Of a stretch of 30,236 nt of DNA, positions 15,983 through 24,163 are shown piece after piece. Position 1 is the stretch's first letter, and each line of letters opens with the position of its first letter. Made by a program: the position numbers and the translations under genes. This stretch comes from Bordetella parapertussis (GTDB taxonomy: Bacteria; Pseudomonadota; Gammaproteobacteria; Burkholderiales; Burkholderiaceae_D), in NCBI GenBank assembly GCA_945883145.1, contig CAMCXB010000025.1, forward strand, positions 1-30,236, written 5' to 3'. The notes beneath the pieces are model-generated. The model made no database searches. It was not told the origin of the DNA and worked only from the letters and a program-made list of their open reading frames with translations.

Positions 15983-16962
15983 TATTTTTTACCTTCACCT
16001 TGAGACATACGCATCAGCATAATTTTTGCTGCTGCTAATACGATGAATGTAATCACAAACAGAATCAAACCCAATGCGAACAGAGATGAGATATGTAATG
16101 TTGAGTCTGCCTCTGCGAATTCATTCGCCAACGTTGAAGCAATACTGTTACCAGCTGCGAACAAAGACCAAGATAGTTTGTGTGCATTCCCAATCACAAA
16201 GGTAATTGCCATGGTTTCACCGAGTGCACGACCCAGTCCTAACATGACACCACCCACCACACCAATACGTGTGTAAGGCAAAACAATTTTGCGCATCACT
16301 TCCCACTTTGTACAACCTATTGCATAAGCTGATTCTTTTAATACTGCAGGACAGGTTTCAAACACATCACGCATAACAGCTGCAATGAATGGGATGATCA
16401 TAATGGAGAGAATAATGCCCGCAGTAAGCATTCCTATTCCCATCATAGGGCCTTGAAATAATTCGCCGATGACGGGCACATTCCCTAGCGTGTTTTGTAA
16501 CAGTGGTTGTATGTGATCCGACATAAATGGCGCAAAGACAAACATGCCCCACATGCCGTAAATGATACTGGGAACACCTGCTAATAACTCTACCGAGGTA
16601 CCTAAGGGACGCTTGAGCCAGTTAGGACAGATTTCTGTTAGAAATAAAGCAATACCAAAACTTACCGGAAATGCAATCAAGAGGGCGATAAAAGAAGTAA
16701 TCACGGTGCCCGCAATTGCAATTAACGCACCATATTCATCATTAATTGGATCCCACTCTATACGCGTGATAAAACCAGGCCCAAAATGCTCAAATGCTGG
16801 CCAAGCGCTAATAATGAGTGAAACAATGATGCCCGCTAGCACTAGCAAGACCAAAAAGGCAAACGAGAAAGTGATCTTATGAAAAATAAAGTCAGGCAGC
16901 TTAGAACTAGTCGATCTGTTCATTTGCAGAGCCGCTTCCATCTGCGTGTTGGTTTCGCTCAT
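15982..16962 (-). CDS. pstC: Phosphate ABC transporter permease PstC
   Basis: Inner-membrane permease of the Pi importer. From the ATG at 16962 it has 326 residues (E. coli 319), with six membrane helices and the permease loop VLKESAYAIGCTKWEVMRKI. The frame extends to 17025, but that start would lie just six bases from the Pho box, on top of the predicted -10 and transcription start, so it is rejected. The ribosome-binding site of the chosen start is weak; MEAALQ or MNRSTS further in are less likely alternatives. It is the first gene of pstC-pstA-pstB-phoU-phoB-phoR. Confidence 0.93.
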   Translation of the reverse strand: MSETNTQMEAALQMNRSTSSKLPDFIFHKITFSFAFLVLLVLAGIIVSLIISAWPAFEHFGPGFITRIEWDPINDEYGALIAIAGTVITSFIALLIAFPVSFGIALFLTEICPNWLKRPLGTSVELLAGVPSIIYGMWGMFVFAPFMSDHIQPLLQNTLGNVPVIGELFQGPMMGIGMLTAGIILSIMIIPFIAAVMRDVFETCPAVLKESAYAIGCTKWEVMRKIVLPYTRIGVVGGVMLGLGRALGETMAITFVIGNAHKLSWSLFAAGNSIASTLANEFAEADSTLHISSLFALGLILFVITFIVLAAAKIMLMRMSQGEGKK

Positions 16963-17014
16963 AGTCTGAAGTGTCTTGGAATGGGTGGGAACGGCGGATA
17001 AATTTACAAGACGA

Positions 17015-17048
17015 ACTCTATGCAAAGATTATGACATGACAATGACTG
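17015..17048 (-). promoter_or_regulatory. Pho box and -10 of the pstCAB-phoU-phoBR operon
   Basis: On the minus strand CAGTCAT-TGTC-ATGTCAT (17048 to 17031) matches the PhoB consensus at 6/7 in both halves. Exactly 10 bp further is TAGAGT (17020 to 17015), a 4/6 match to the -10. Since phoB and phoR are in this operon, the site would give positive autoregulation. Confidence 0.83.
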
Positions 17049-17224
17049 AGAAACGGCTTACTTATTTGACAATCCTTGAGGCTTAACACAGCCATTTTTT
17101 TCTTCTTTTAGTTGTTGCTTTACCATGCTAATGCTGCTTACTTGCTCTAGCAACGTGTCCCGTCATCATGCCTTCACATTTTAGCCATAACATTAAAAAA
17201 AATTTAAGAATGGTGGAGACTGTG

Positions 17225-17578
17225 ATGCAAGCAACTTATGTCGATGATTTAGAACATTATCTGCGTCAAACTAAGCCTGAGCCAGGTACGCTATTTTTTG
17301 CAATTAGTAAGCACGACTATATTGGTACCTTAGTTCGCTCGAGCTTACAGGCGAAAGCGGAATGTAAAAAAATTGGGGAATCCCTAGGCATGCATTATTT
17401 TGCAATGCCTATATCTATTGCTAAGCAATTAATCACCCAGATTTATTCTTCACTGAGTCAGGATTTTTTTGTCAGTAATTTAGAAGATCTAGAAAAATTC
17501 AAGCAACCTGTTTTAGTCTTTTCAGATTCTCAAGCTGTGGTGATTGAAATTCAAGATAATGCGTGTATTAAGTCCTAG
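17225..17578 (+). CDS. Uncharacterised cytosolic protein
   Basis: Family not recognised. It is 117 residues from the ATG at 17225, chosen because GGAGA lies five bases upstream; in-frame ATGs at 17168 and 17210 lack such a site. It has no signal peptide or membrane segment. It appears as a mixed alpha/beta protein with one central hydrophobic strand (GTLFFAIS), a Lys/Cys stretch (QAKAECKKIGESLG) and a C-terminal VLVFSDSQAVVIEI. The end overlaps the start of the exported DUF3047 gene by 20 bases, so the two are probably co-transcribed. It is divergent from the pst operon; no Pho box points towards it. Confidence 0.7.
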   Translation: MQATYVDDLEHYLRQTKPEPGTLFFAISKHDYIGTLVRSSLQAKAECKKIGESLGMHYFAMPISIAKQLITQIYSSLSQDFFVSNLEDLEKFKQPVLVFSDSQAVVIEIQDNACIKS

Positions 17579-18365
17579 ACTATGTAGCCAACAAGCTTCT
17601 TGCTATTGGTTGATATGCATAGGCTTGTTAATTCTGAGCGCAAATTGTGCAGCAGCTGAAAATGCGATCGGTCGATTTGATGCCACGCACTCCAGTCCCC
17701 CACCTCCTTGGCAGTTAATCCGCTTTGATAAATCTGCACCACCTACTAGTTATAGCGTGAAAGAATGGGATGGACTTGCAGCGGTAGAAGCACGCGCTGA
17801 ATCGAGTATGGCGCTACTAGGTAGAAAGGTAGAGGTTGATTTACATGACACACCTATACTCTGTTGGCGTTGGCGTGTTGAACACGTAGTAAAAACCGCT
17901 GATATGCATAAACGCTCTGGCGATGATTATGCAGCACGTATTTATCTTGCATTGTCATTACCTGAAGAAGCAATGTCCTTAACAACGAAAGCGACGCTCA
18001 AGATTGCACGCAGTATTTGGGGTAGAGATATGCCAGATGCTGCGATTAATTATGTTTGGGACAATAAGCATCCAATCGGCATGCAAGTCGCGAATGCTTA
18101 TACCAGCCGTGCGCAAATGATTGTTCAACAAACTGGGAATGCACAAGCAGGCAAATGGGTGGAAGAACGTGTGAATGTAAAAGCGGATGTGACTAAATTA
18201 TTTGGCACTGATAAAGCGAAATTATTTTTATTAGCGATTGCAGCTGATTCAGATAACACGAAAGAAAATGTTAAGTCTGGTTTTGCCGATCTCCATTTCG
18301 TGAGTGAAGATCAGTCGTGTAATTTCACTCCTATGATTAAATATAATATCGCTAAAGAAAAATAA
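17559..18365 (+). CDS. Exported DUF3047 family protein
   Basis: A protein of unknown function with the DUF3047 core: the LCWRWRVEHVVKTADMHKRS segment followed by GDDYAARIYLAL. A Sec signal peptide is present (hydrophobic YWLICIGLLILSA, then a cleavage site near NCAAAEN). It has 268 residues from the ATG at 17559; a TTG at 17544 is also in frame. The mature protein is predicted to be soluble and periplasmic, or a lipoprotein if the Cys before AAAE is lipidated. It overlaps the gene before it, and its TAA shares a base with the ATG of the gene after it (TAATG). The three-gene block therefore looks like one transcription unit. Confidence 0.8.
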   Translation: MRVLSPRLCSQQASCYWLICIGLLILSANCAAAENAIGRFDATHSSPPPPWQLIRFDKSAPPTSYSVKEWDGLAAVEARAESSMALLGRKVEVDLHDTPILCWRWRVEHVVKTADMHKRSGDDYAARIYLALSLPEEAMSLTTKATLKIARSIWGRDMPDAAINYVWDNKHPIGMQVANAYTSRAQMIVQQTGNAQAGKWVEERVNVKADVTKLFGTDKAKLFLLAIAADSDNTKENVKSGFADLHFVSEDQSCNFTPMIKYNIAKEK

Positions 18366-19102
18366 TGTTTCAGTACATTTTTTCTTCTCAACCACCTCAG
18401 AGAATTATTTTTTATTTTTTAATCGCCATCTCTGGCTTGAGTGTGAATGCTTATGCTGCGCGCCCCTTTGTCACCGATGATGCGCGCCTGACTACTGAAG
18501 GTAGCTGTCAAATTGAAACCTGGACACGCTCCTATAAAAGTAGCTTAGAAACATGGGCACTACCTGCTTGCAATCCTACGGGAAATTTGGAATTTACTGT
18601 TGGCGGTGGACGCGCTTATTTTGATGCTGTTGCCACGCCTACTTCGACTGATTATGTGTATCAAGCAAAGACTTTATTTCGTAAGTTAGATCAGCACACA
18701 ACAGGCATAGGTTTAGCTGTCGGTATGGTGCATCATCCATCGATTCAAGTCGGTCCGAATCAACATGGCAATCAATATGCCTTCATTCCAATTTCTGTTC
18801 CACTTAATGAAGATCGTTTAATTATGCATTTGAACCCTGGTATCTTGCGGGATAAGGCATCACAAGAAACAAGAAAAACTTGGGGTATTGGTTTTGAGTT
18901 CAATGCCACACCACGTTGGATGCTGATTGCTGAAAGCTTTGGTGATACTTCTACCGGCAGTTATTGGCAAAGTGGTGTGCGCTTTGCCATCATTCCTAAC
19001 TTATTACAAGTTGATACGACAACGGGGAAGAAATATTCAGGAAATAATGAGTCGCAGTGGATTTCTTTTGGATTGCGTTTCACACCATCTAGTATTTTTT
19101 AA
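18365..19102 (+). CDS. Probable outer-membrane beta-barrel protein of unknown function
   Basis: Family not firmly recognised. The 245 residues have a signal peptide (IIFYFLIAISGLSVNAYA) and a mature start ARPFVTDDARLTTEGSCQIE. This is followed by alternating polar/hydrophobic strands with aromatic girdle residues and a C-terminal strand ending in Phe (WISFGLRFTPSSIF), all typical of small barrels. Two cysteines (in GSCQIE and PACNP) could form one disulfide. TAATG overlap with the DUF3047 gene suggests the two act together at the envelope. Its mature N-terminus recalls barrel proteins in the 'MetA-pathway' group; this is a weak similarity only. Confidence 0.72.
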   Translation: MFQYIFSSQPPQRIIFYFLIAISGLSVNAYAARPFVTDDARLTTEGSCQIETWTRSYKSSLETWALPACNPTGNLEFTVGGGRAYFDAVATPTSTDYVYQAKTLFRKLDQHTTGIGLAVGMVHHPSIQVGPNQHGNQYAFIPISVPLNEDRLIMHLNPGILRDKASQETRKTWGIGFEFNATPRWMLIAESFGDTSTGSYWQSGVRFAIIPNLLQVDTTTGKKYSGNNESQWISFGLRFTPSSIF

Positions 19103-19112
19103 TTCGCTTACT

Positions 19113-19307
19113 TTAACTATTCCGACGCGGATAGCCTTCGGAAAGTATGCGTGTCCACACCACATCTTTTTGTTGGTCTGACATAAACACCCAATCTGCG
19201 ACTTCAGCTACGGTACGACCACATCCCCTGCAAATATCATCAAAGGTGGTGGAGCATACTGCAACACAGGGTGTGTCGGGTCGTTCAGAAGGAGTTTGCA
19301 TCATCAT
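19113..19307 (-). CDS. DUF1289 small cysteine protein
   Basis: Short protein (64 residues from the ATG at 19307) with the DUF1289 pattern PCVAVCSTTFDDICRGCGRT followed by EVADW. Four cysteines in C-x3-C and C-x2-C spacing suggest a metal or Fe-S site. The start is ambiguous because GTG-ATG-ATG-ATG occur in series (19310 to 19299). It is convergent with the barrel gene, 10 bp away. Function unknown. Confidence 0.85.
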   Translation of the reverse strand: MMMQTPSERPDTPCVAVCSTTFDDICRGCGRTVAEVADWVFMSDQQKDVVWTRILSEGYPRRNS

Positions 19308-19385
19308 CACTCAAATTAAAACAAAACAAGCTGAAAGCAAGATCAGCTTATGAATGTGTCACAAGAGTTGAGATTGTACTAGGGA

Positions 19386-20426
19386 TTAAACAATGCGTTG
19401 TGCAGGGTCAAGCAAACATGCGTCTGGGCTTGCATCTAATTGCATGGCTTCTTTTGCTTTACCCACACTCATCATTTCAGGCAGCGCGATATTATTTTTT
19501 ACCGCTGTTAATTCAGCCAAAATAGAAATCGCAATTTCAGAGGGTGTTTTACTACCGATATATAAGCCTATAGGGCCATGTAATTTACTTAACTGCTCTG
19601 GTGTACAATCAAATTCGAGTAAACGCTCGCGACGTTTACTGTCATTTAAACGTGAACCTATAGCACCGACATAAAACGCATCGGATTTCAATGCTTCCAT
19701 TAAGGCTAAATCATCGAGCTTAGGATCATGCGTTAAAGCGACCACTGCACTACGACTATCTAATTGCATCTCCATGACTAGATCATCCGGCATAGCATGC
19801 ACAACTTGTACACCATCGACATGCCAGCCTTCGCGGTATTCTTCACGCGGATCACAGACTGTCACAAAATAATCCATACCGACTGCAATCTGCGCTAAGA
19901 AGCGTGATAACTGTCCGGCACCAATAATGAGTAATCTCCAACGAGGACCATGAATGGTCGTCAGTGCTGCTTCAGAAATTTGCAGATTCATACCTGCACG
20001 AGCAGGACCCAAGCTAACTTCGCCTGTTTGTAAATCTAAACGACGTGCAATCAATTCATGATTTGCAAGACGTGTTATGAGTTCAGCGATTTTACTTTCG
20101 CTATGTAAGGGCTCTATCGATAATTGTATGGTGCCACCACATGGCAAACCAAAACGATGCGCTTCATCCGCCGTGATGCCATAGGTCACTACCTCTGGCT
20201 TAGTGCGTGTAATGCCGTGTTGTCTTACGCGTTCAATTAAATCATCTTCAATGCAACCACCAGAAACAGAGCCAACCACATGACCATCTTCACAAATACC
20301 TAGCGTGGCACCTTCAGGACGTGGACTAGAACCCCAGGTCTTAATAACGGTAACCATTTCACATTGTTTACCCGCAGCGATCCATTGCGCGCAGGTTTTT
20401 AAAACTTCTAGATCAATGCTATCCAT
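19386..20426 (-). CDS. XdhC-family molybdenum cofactor maturation protein
   Basis: XdhC/CoxI proteins bind the molybdenum cofactor and help its sulfuration and insertion into xanthine-dehydrogenase-type hydroxylases. The 346 residues have the N-terminal CoxI domain (VTVIKTWGSSPRPEGA and GSVSGGCIEDDLIERV). A C-terminal Rossmann-like XdhC domain follows (LLIIGAGQLSRFLAQIA, VVALTHDPKLDDLAL, YVGAIGSR). It lies directly downstream of iorAB, the expected client, but is separated from it by a strong terminator and has its own upstream region containing a palindrome. It therefore probably has an independent promoter. Confidence 0.9.
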   Translation of the reverse strand: MDSIDLEVLKTCAQWIAAGKQCEMVTVIKTWGSSPRPEGATLGICEDGHVVGSVSGGCIEDDLIERVRQHGITRTKPEVVTYGITADEAHRFGLPCGGTIQLSIEPLHSESKIAELITRLANHELIARRLDLQTGEVSLGPARAGMNLQISEAALTTIHGPRWRLLIIGAGQLSRFLAQIAVGMDYFVTVCDPREEYREGWHVDGVQVVHAMPDDLVMEMQLDSRSAVVALTHDPKLDDLALMEALKSDAFYVGAIGSRLNDSKRRERLLEFDCTPEQLSKLHGPIGLYIGSKTPSEIAISILAELTAVKNNIALPEMMSVGKAKEAMQLDASPDACLLDPAQRIV

Positions 20427-20477
20427 AATTGGCTGCTATATGTTGGTGTGATGATCAAAGCTTAGCTGCTTATGCAT

Positions 20478-20495
20478 GTTATTGCATGCAATAAC
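20478..20495. promoter_or_regulatory. Perfect 18-bp palindrome upstream of xdhC, candidate operator
   Basis: GTTATTGCATGCAATAAC is identical to its reverse complement. It lies 52 bp before the xdhC start and 36 bp from the iorB terminator stem. The size and dyad symmetry suit a dimeric regulator. The regulator is unknown and no matching second copy was noticed. Confidence 0.45.
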
Positions 20496-20530
20496 GCGCA
20501 CTAGTTTCATTTTACGAATTCAAGCTTAAA

Positions 20531-20564
20531 TAAAAAATGCTCCCCTCCAGCTAAGGAGGGGAGC
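20531..20564 (-). terminator. Rho-independent terminator after iorAB
   Basis: Perfect 10-bp GC-rich stem GCTCCCCTCC/GGAGGGGAGC with a six-base loop. On the minus strand it is followed by ATTTTTTA. It lies 29 bp past the iorB stop and separates iorAB from xdhC. Confidence 0.95.
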
Positions 20565-20592
20565 ACCGAACTACTTTATTGCATTTGGCGAA

Positions 20593-22716
20593 TTAAGCCT
20601 TCTTCAAGTGCGAAGCAAGTGGGAAGTCGCGTACGCGCTTACCAGTTGCTGTGAAGATTGCGTTACCAACTGCAGCACCGATCAATGAAGTTGATGGCTC
20701 ACCTACACCACCTGGCTTCTCGTTGCTTTCAACTAAAACGATATCAATAACTGGTGATTCGTTTTGACGAATTACGCGGAAGTCATTGAAGTTGTTTTGT
20801 TGGATCTGACCATCTTTAACAGTGATTTCGCCGTACAGTGCGCCGGAGAGACCGTAAACGATACCGGACTCGAGCTGCTGACGAACGATTTCAGGGTTAA
20901 CCATACGGCCTGGATCGCAAGCTACGGTTACTTTGTGTACTTTTACATTGCCACCAGTTACTGAAACTTCAGCAACTTGAGCCATGTAAGTGCCATAGCC
21001 TTCCATCAGCGCTACGCCTAATGCACGACCCTTAGGTAATTTCTTACCCCAGCCTGCTTTTTCAGCTGCTAATTTCAACACGTTTACATAACGCGCATCT
21101 TTCAACTGTGACAGACGATATTCAACTGGATCTTGCTTAGCTGCGTTAGCCATTTCATCCATGAAGCACTCGTTAGCGAAGCAGTTCATGGTGTGTGACA
21201 CAGCGCGCAAATAACCAACACGCAGGCCAGCATCGTGAATGATCAAGTCATGTGATGTGTTTGGCACATCATATGGAGCAACTGCTGCTTCAACCATGAA
21301 TGGATCCAGTGTGTTCTTAGGCAGACCGAATGCACGTTGGGTGATGGACTGTGAAGTCATTTGGAACTTCACGCCAACTGGCTTGCCTGATGCATCCAGA
21401 CCAGCTTCCATACGTTGCAAACCTTGTGGACGATAGAAGTCATGCTTCATGTCGTCTTCACGTGTCCAGAGTACTTTAACTGGACGGCCAACTGCTTTCG
21501 ATACTTGCACTGCCTGAGCGATGAAGTCGAGTTCGATACGACGACCGAAACCACCACCGAGGAAAGTTGTTGTCACTGTGACATTCTCTGGCTTGATACC
21601 GAGAACAGCCGCTGCCGTACCTTGTGCACCTTGTGGGAACTGGGTAGGACCGGTCAATTCGCAACGATCGCCTTTAACATCAGCGATGAAGTTCATTGGC
21701 TCTAACGGTTGATGCGCGATCAACTGAGTGGTGTAGTTAGCTTTTAAAACTTTAGCTGCACCGTTGATTGCGTTTTGTGCGTTACCAACATCAGGACGAA
21801 TCTTGATTGGCTTGATGGTTTTCTCTGCATCTTTGATGCCTGCCCACATAGAAGCAGTTGAGAGACCAGCGTGTTGGCCGTTATCCCACTCCACTTTCAA
21901 GGTTTTACGTGCCTTGAATGCGTGCCAGTAGGAATCAGCAACCACTGCAACGCCATCACCAATTTGAACAACGTCGATTACGCCAGGCATTGATTTAGCT
22001 TTAGTCGCATCGAAGCTCTTTGGCTTGCCACCGATTACTGGTGTTTGCTCAATTGAAGCGTAGACCATACCAGGAACCTTAGCATCGATACCAAACTGCG
22101 CTGTACCGTTTACTTTGGATGGTGTGTCTAAACGCTGGATTGGCTTACCAACAACTTTAAACTGTGATGGATCTTTCAGTTTAACGTCTTTAGGTACAGG
22201 CACTGAAGCAGCAGCTGCAGCGAGTTCACCGTAAGTAGCTGATTTGCCACCACCTGAAACAACGCCATTGTCTGCGGTCAAGGTAGAAGCATCAACGCCC
22301 CACTTGTTCGCAGCAGCTTGTACCAACATGGTACGCACTTGTGCGCCACCTATGCGCAGCTTTTCCCATGCATCACGAATCGCGGTGGAACCACCGGTGA
22401 TTTGCGCGCCGAGCAAGCCGTTTACATAGGCAGGATTTGCACCAGCGGTTGCTACTTTAACCTTGGTGATATCAACACCGAGTTCTTCAGCAATCAGCAT
22501 AGGCAATGATGTATGAACACCTTGGCCCATTTCTGACATGTGAGAAATCAGAGTGACAGTATTGTCATCAGCAATGTGCACCCAAGCATTAGGGGTATGC
22601 ACGGAACCAGCAGCATGCGCTTCTTCGCCACCTAGACCAGGCAAATACATACCCAGTACGGAGACGCCGGAAGCAACTGCGGATGTCTTTAGAAAATCAC
22701 GACGTGTAGTTGTCAT
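20593..22716 (-). CDS. iorB: Molybdopterin-binding large subunit, isoquinoline 1-oxidoreductase beta-like, Tat-exported
   Basis: Large subunit of a periplasmic molybdenum hydroxylase of the xanthine oxidase family; such enzymes oxidise N-heterocycles or aldehydes. The ATG at 22716 has AAGGAG nine bases upstream and gives 707 residues. The frame upstream of it is rejected. A Tat signal TTRRDFLKTSA is at residues 2-12, ending near EEAHAAG. Cofactor and active-site segments include SEMGQGVHTSLP, LEPMNF, LGGGFGRR and the C-terminal GGVGEPSTSLIGAA, whose Glu aligns with the family catalytic base. IorA follows the operon pattern small-then-large subunit. The substrate cannot be assigned; 'isoquinoline' is the family name only. 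No cytochrome gene, often the third partner, is adjacent. Confidence 0.9.
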   Translation of the reverse strand: MTTTRRDFLKTSAVASGVSVLGMYLPGLGGEEAHAAGSVHTPNAWVHIADDNTVTLISHMSEMGQGVHTSLPMLIAEELGVDITKVKVATAGANPAYVNGLLGAQITGGSTAIRDAWEKLRIGGAQVRTMLVQAAANKWGVDASTLTADNGVVSGGGKSATYGELAAAAASVPVPKDVKLKDPSQFKVVGKPIQRLDTPSKVNGTAQFGIDAKVPGMVYASIEQTPVIGGKPKSFDATKAKSMPGVIDVVQIGDGVAVVADSYWHAFKARKTLKVEWDNGQHAGLSTASMWAGIKDAEKTIKPIKIRPDVGNAQNAINGAAKVLKANYTTQLIAHQPLEPMNFIADVKGDRCELTGPTQFPQGAQGTAAAVLGIKPENVTVTTTFLGGGFGRRIELDFIAQAVQVSKAVGRPVKVLWTREDDMKHDFYRPQGLQRMEAGLDASGKPVGVKFQMTSQSITQRAFGLPKNTLDPFMVEAAVAPYDVPNTSHDLIIHDAGLRVGYLRAVSHTMNCFANECFMDEMANAAKQDPVEYRLSQLKDARYVNVLKLAAEKAGWGKKLPKGRALGVALMEGYGTYMAQVAEVSVTGGNVKVHKVTVACDPGRMVNPEIVRQQLESGIVYGLSGALYGEITVKDGQIQQNNFNDFRVIRQNESPVIDIVLVESNEKPGGVGEPSTSLIGAAVGNAIFTATGKRVRDFPLASHLKKA

Positions 22717-22729
22717 TTGTGTTGTCTCC

Positions 22730-23194
22730 TTAAGCCTTGCGCATTTCGGCTGCAGCATCCTTGATGGCAGCACGGATGCGGTTGTAAGTACCGCAACGGC
22801 ACAGATTGCCAGTCATTGCAGCATCGATATCAGAATCGCTTGGATTTTTGTTCTTAGCGAGTAATGCTGTCGCGCTCATCAACTGACCAGATTGGCAATA
22901 ACCGCACTGTGGCACTTGATGTTTAACCCATGCTTTTTGCAATGGATGCGAATTATCTGCGGAGAGTGACTCTACTGTAGCGACTTTCTTACCTGCTACT
23001 GCAGACACTGGAGTCTGGCAGGAACGGATAGGACTACCATTTAAATGTACTGTGCAAGCACCACACAAAGCTGCGCCGCAGCCAAATTTAGTGCCGGTCA
23101 GACCGACTTCATCACGAATCACCCATAACAACGGGGTATCCGGCTCGGCTTGGACGGTTACCGTCGAGCCGTTCAGGTTGAAACTGATTGCCAT
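22730..23194 (-). CDS. iorA: [2Fe-2S] small subunit, isoquinoline 1-oxidoreductase alpha-like
   Basis: Electron-transfer subunit with two [2Fe-2S] clusters that passes electrons from the molybdenum site of IorB. The 154 residues start at the ATG at 23194, preceded by GAGGAGAG; the open frame extends to 23221 but without such a site. Cluster motifs are FGCGAALCGACTVHLNG plus a later Cys in SCQTP (plant-ferredoxin-like), then CGYCQSG and NLCRCGTY (helical domain). It carries no signal of its own, as expected for a subunit exported in complex with the Tat-tagged large subunit. The gap to iorB is 13 bp. Confidence 0.92.
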   Translation of the reverse strand: MAISFNLNGSTVTVQAEPDTPLLWVIRDEVGLTGTKFGCGAALCGACTVHLNGSPIRSCQTPVSAVAGKKVATVESLSADNSHPLQKAWVKHQVPQCGYCQSGQLMSATALLAKNKNPSDSDIDAAMTGNLCRCGTYNRIRAAIKDAAAEMRKA

Positions 23195-23296
23195 GTTAAC
23201 TCTCCTCTTTTTTTGTTTCACTACAAATTAAACTAACGATTACTCATCAGAATTATTATTCGACCCACCCTAAGCTGCGTCGATTTTACTGCTCCA

Positions 23297-23332
23297 TTCG
23301 CACGCCTATTTTGATTCAAAACGGCATGCGAA
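23297..23332 (-). promoter_or_regulatory. Long leader hairpin upstream of iorA
   Basis: Ten-base arms TTCGCATGCC/GGCGTGCGAA (one G-T pair) enclose a second stem TTTTG/CAAAA with an AAT loop. No T-run follows in either direction, so it is not a simple terminator. It lies about 105 nt before the iorA start, inside the predicted leader. Confidence 0.5.
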
Positions 23333-23404
23333 CCTTCACTTACGGATCGGTCGTGATTACCTCAAAAACCTTTACTTCTCAGGCAAAAATTTTGCGCCTA
23401 AGAC

Positions 23405-23433
23405 TATATAACACCGTTATTTCCCAAAATCAA
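23405..23433 (-). promoter_or_regulatory. Candidate sigma-70 promoter of iorAB
   Basis: On the minus strand TTGATT, a 17-bp spacer and TATATA. Transcription would give a leader of about 200 nt containing the hairpin at 23297-23332. Confidence 0.45.
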
Positions 23434-23801
23434 GAAACCGCATAACTGAGTGGCTGACGAAAGCGGCAACATTATTTATTTACTATGTTTTTTAACGGCT
23501 AATCGAACGGCGCTAAGCATAACAATTTGTGGCATAAAAAGTTTTTACCCTAGTACGCTAGTAGGTTTTTATTTTTAAAATATAGAAAGAATTGCTGCAA
23601 TGCGGAGATAGCATGCCAAACACGTAATACATTCACATTGCAAAAATTAAGCTCAATGAAATCAAGTCACTAAGATCATCGACAAGCAAATAAAGTAGTC
23701 AAGTTAAAAAATTGAAGCGCTTGCTGATATGAAAAGTAGGAGAAAAATTCTTGATAGAGGTCTGGGCACTGAAGAAATGTTGCGTTGAATCAGAAGCGAA
23801 T
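23434..23801. other. Gap between soxZ and iorAB without a recognisable gene
   Basis: AT-rich sequence downstream of soxZ. Open frames here are short, lack ribosome-binding sites and resemble nothing. The repeat CTAGTACGCTAGTA at about 23553-23566, followed by T-rich sequence, is the only structure noted. No clear terminator for the sox genes is seen. Confidence 0.5.
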
Positions 23802-24113
23802 TTACACAACCAGCGTCTCGTCGGTACGTGTATCACCTTCGGTATCAACCCAAGTAATCACCACACGATCGCCTTTTTGGCCGCCTTTAAATTTAAATGC
23901 AAAATAAGGGTCCCTAGAAACCGATCCACCAAAGTGCACATATAAAATTTGCTGGCCATTACACGTGCCGCGTATGGTTTGGATAAAGTGCGGCAGGTTT
24001 AAATGGCCGCCTGTATCCCAAGTCAGACGACTAATCATGCGATGCTTCATTAATACTTTGACTTCAACGAGATCGCCATTTTGCGTCGCTCTGACACGCA
24101 TCGGTTCTGCCAT
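23802..24113 (-). CDS. soxZ: Sulfur-carrier complex subunit SoxZ
   Basis: SoxZ forms the periplasmic SoxYZ heterodimer; SoxY holds the sulfur intermediate on its C-terminal cysteine. The 103 residues show the SoxZ pattern: MAEPMRVRATQNGDLVEVKVLM at the start, then IRGTCNGQQILYVHFGGSVS, DPYFAFKFKGGQKGDRVVITW and a final DTRTDETLVV. There is no signal peptide, as expected for a protein co-exported with SoxY. ATG is preceded by AAGGAA. It lies 50 bp after soxD. No soxY is present in the window, although soxY and soxZ are normally adjacent. Confidence 0.92.
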   Translation of the reverse strand: MAEPMRVRATQNGDLVEVKVLMKHRMISRLTWDTGGHLNLPHFIQTIRGTCNGQQILYVHFGGSVSRDPYFAFKFKGGQKGDRVVITWVDTEGDTRTDETLVV

Positions 24114-24163
24114 GCTTATTCCTTCATTCTTAATGCGCTCTGCTGTGGTTTTTGCTGTGGTTA

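Noticed and set aside
16963..17025. N-terminal extension of pstC
   Set aside because: The start would lie upstream of the predicted transcription start.
17066..17094. TTGACA as the -35 of the gene at 17225
   Set aside because: The hexamer is perfect but no acceptable -10 lies 16-18 bp downstream.
23549..23580. Terminator-like CTAGTA repeat followed by T-rich sequence
   Set aside because: The stem is only four bases, it is mainly a direct repeat, and no plus-strand gene ends there.
23751..23945. Plus-strand frame overlapping soxZ
   Set aside because: It is an antisense frame of a clear SoxZ gene, without similarity to known proteins.
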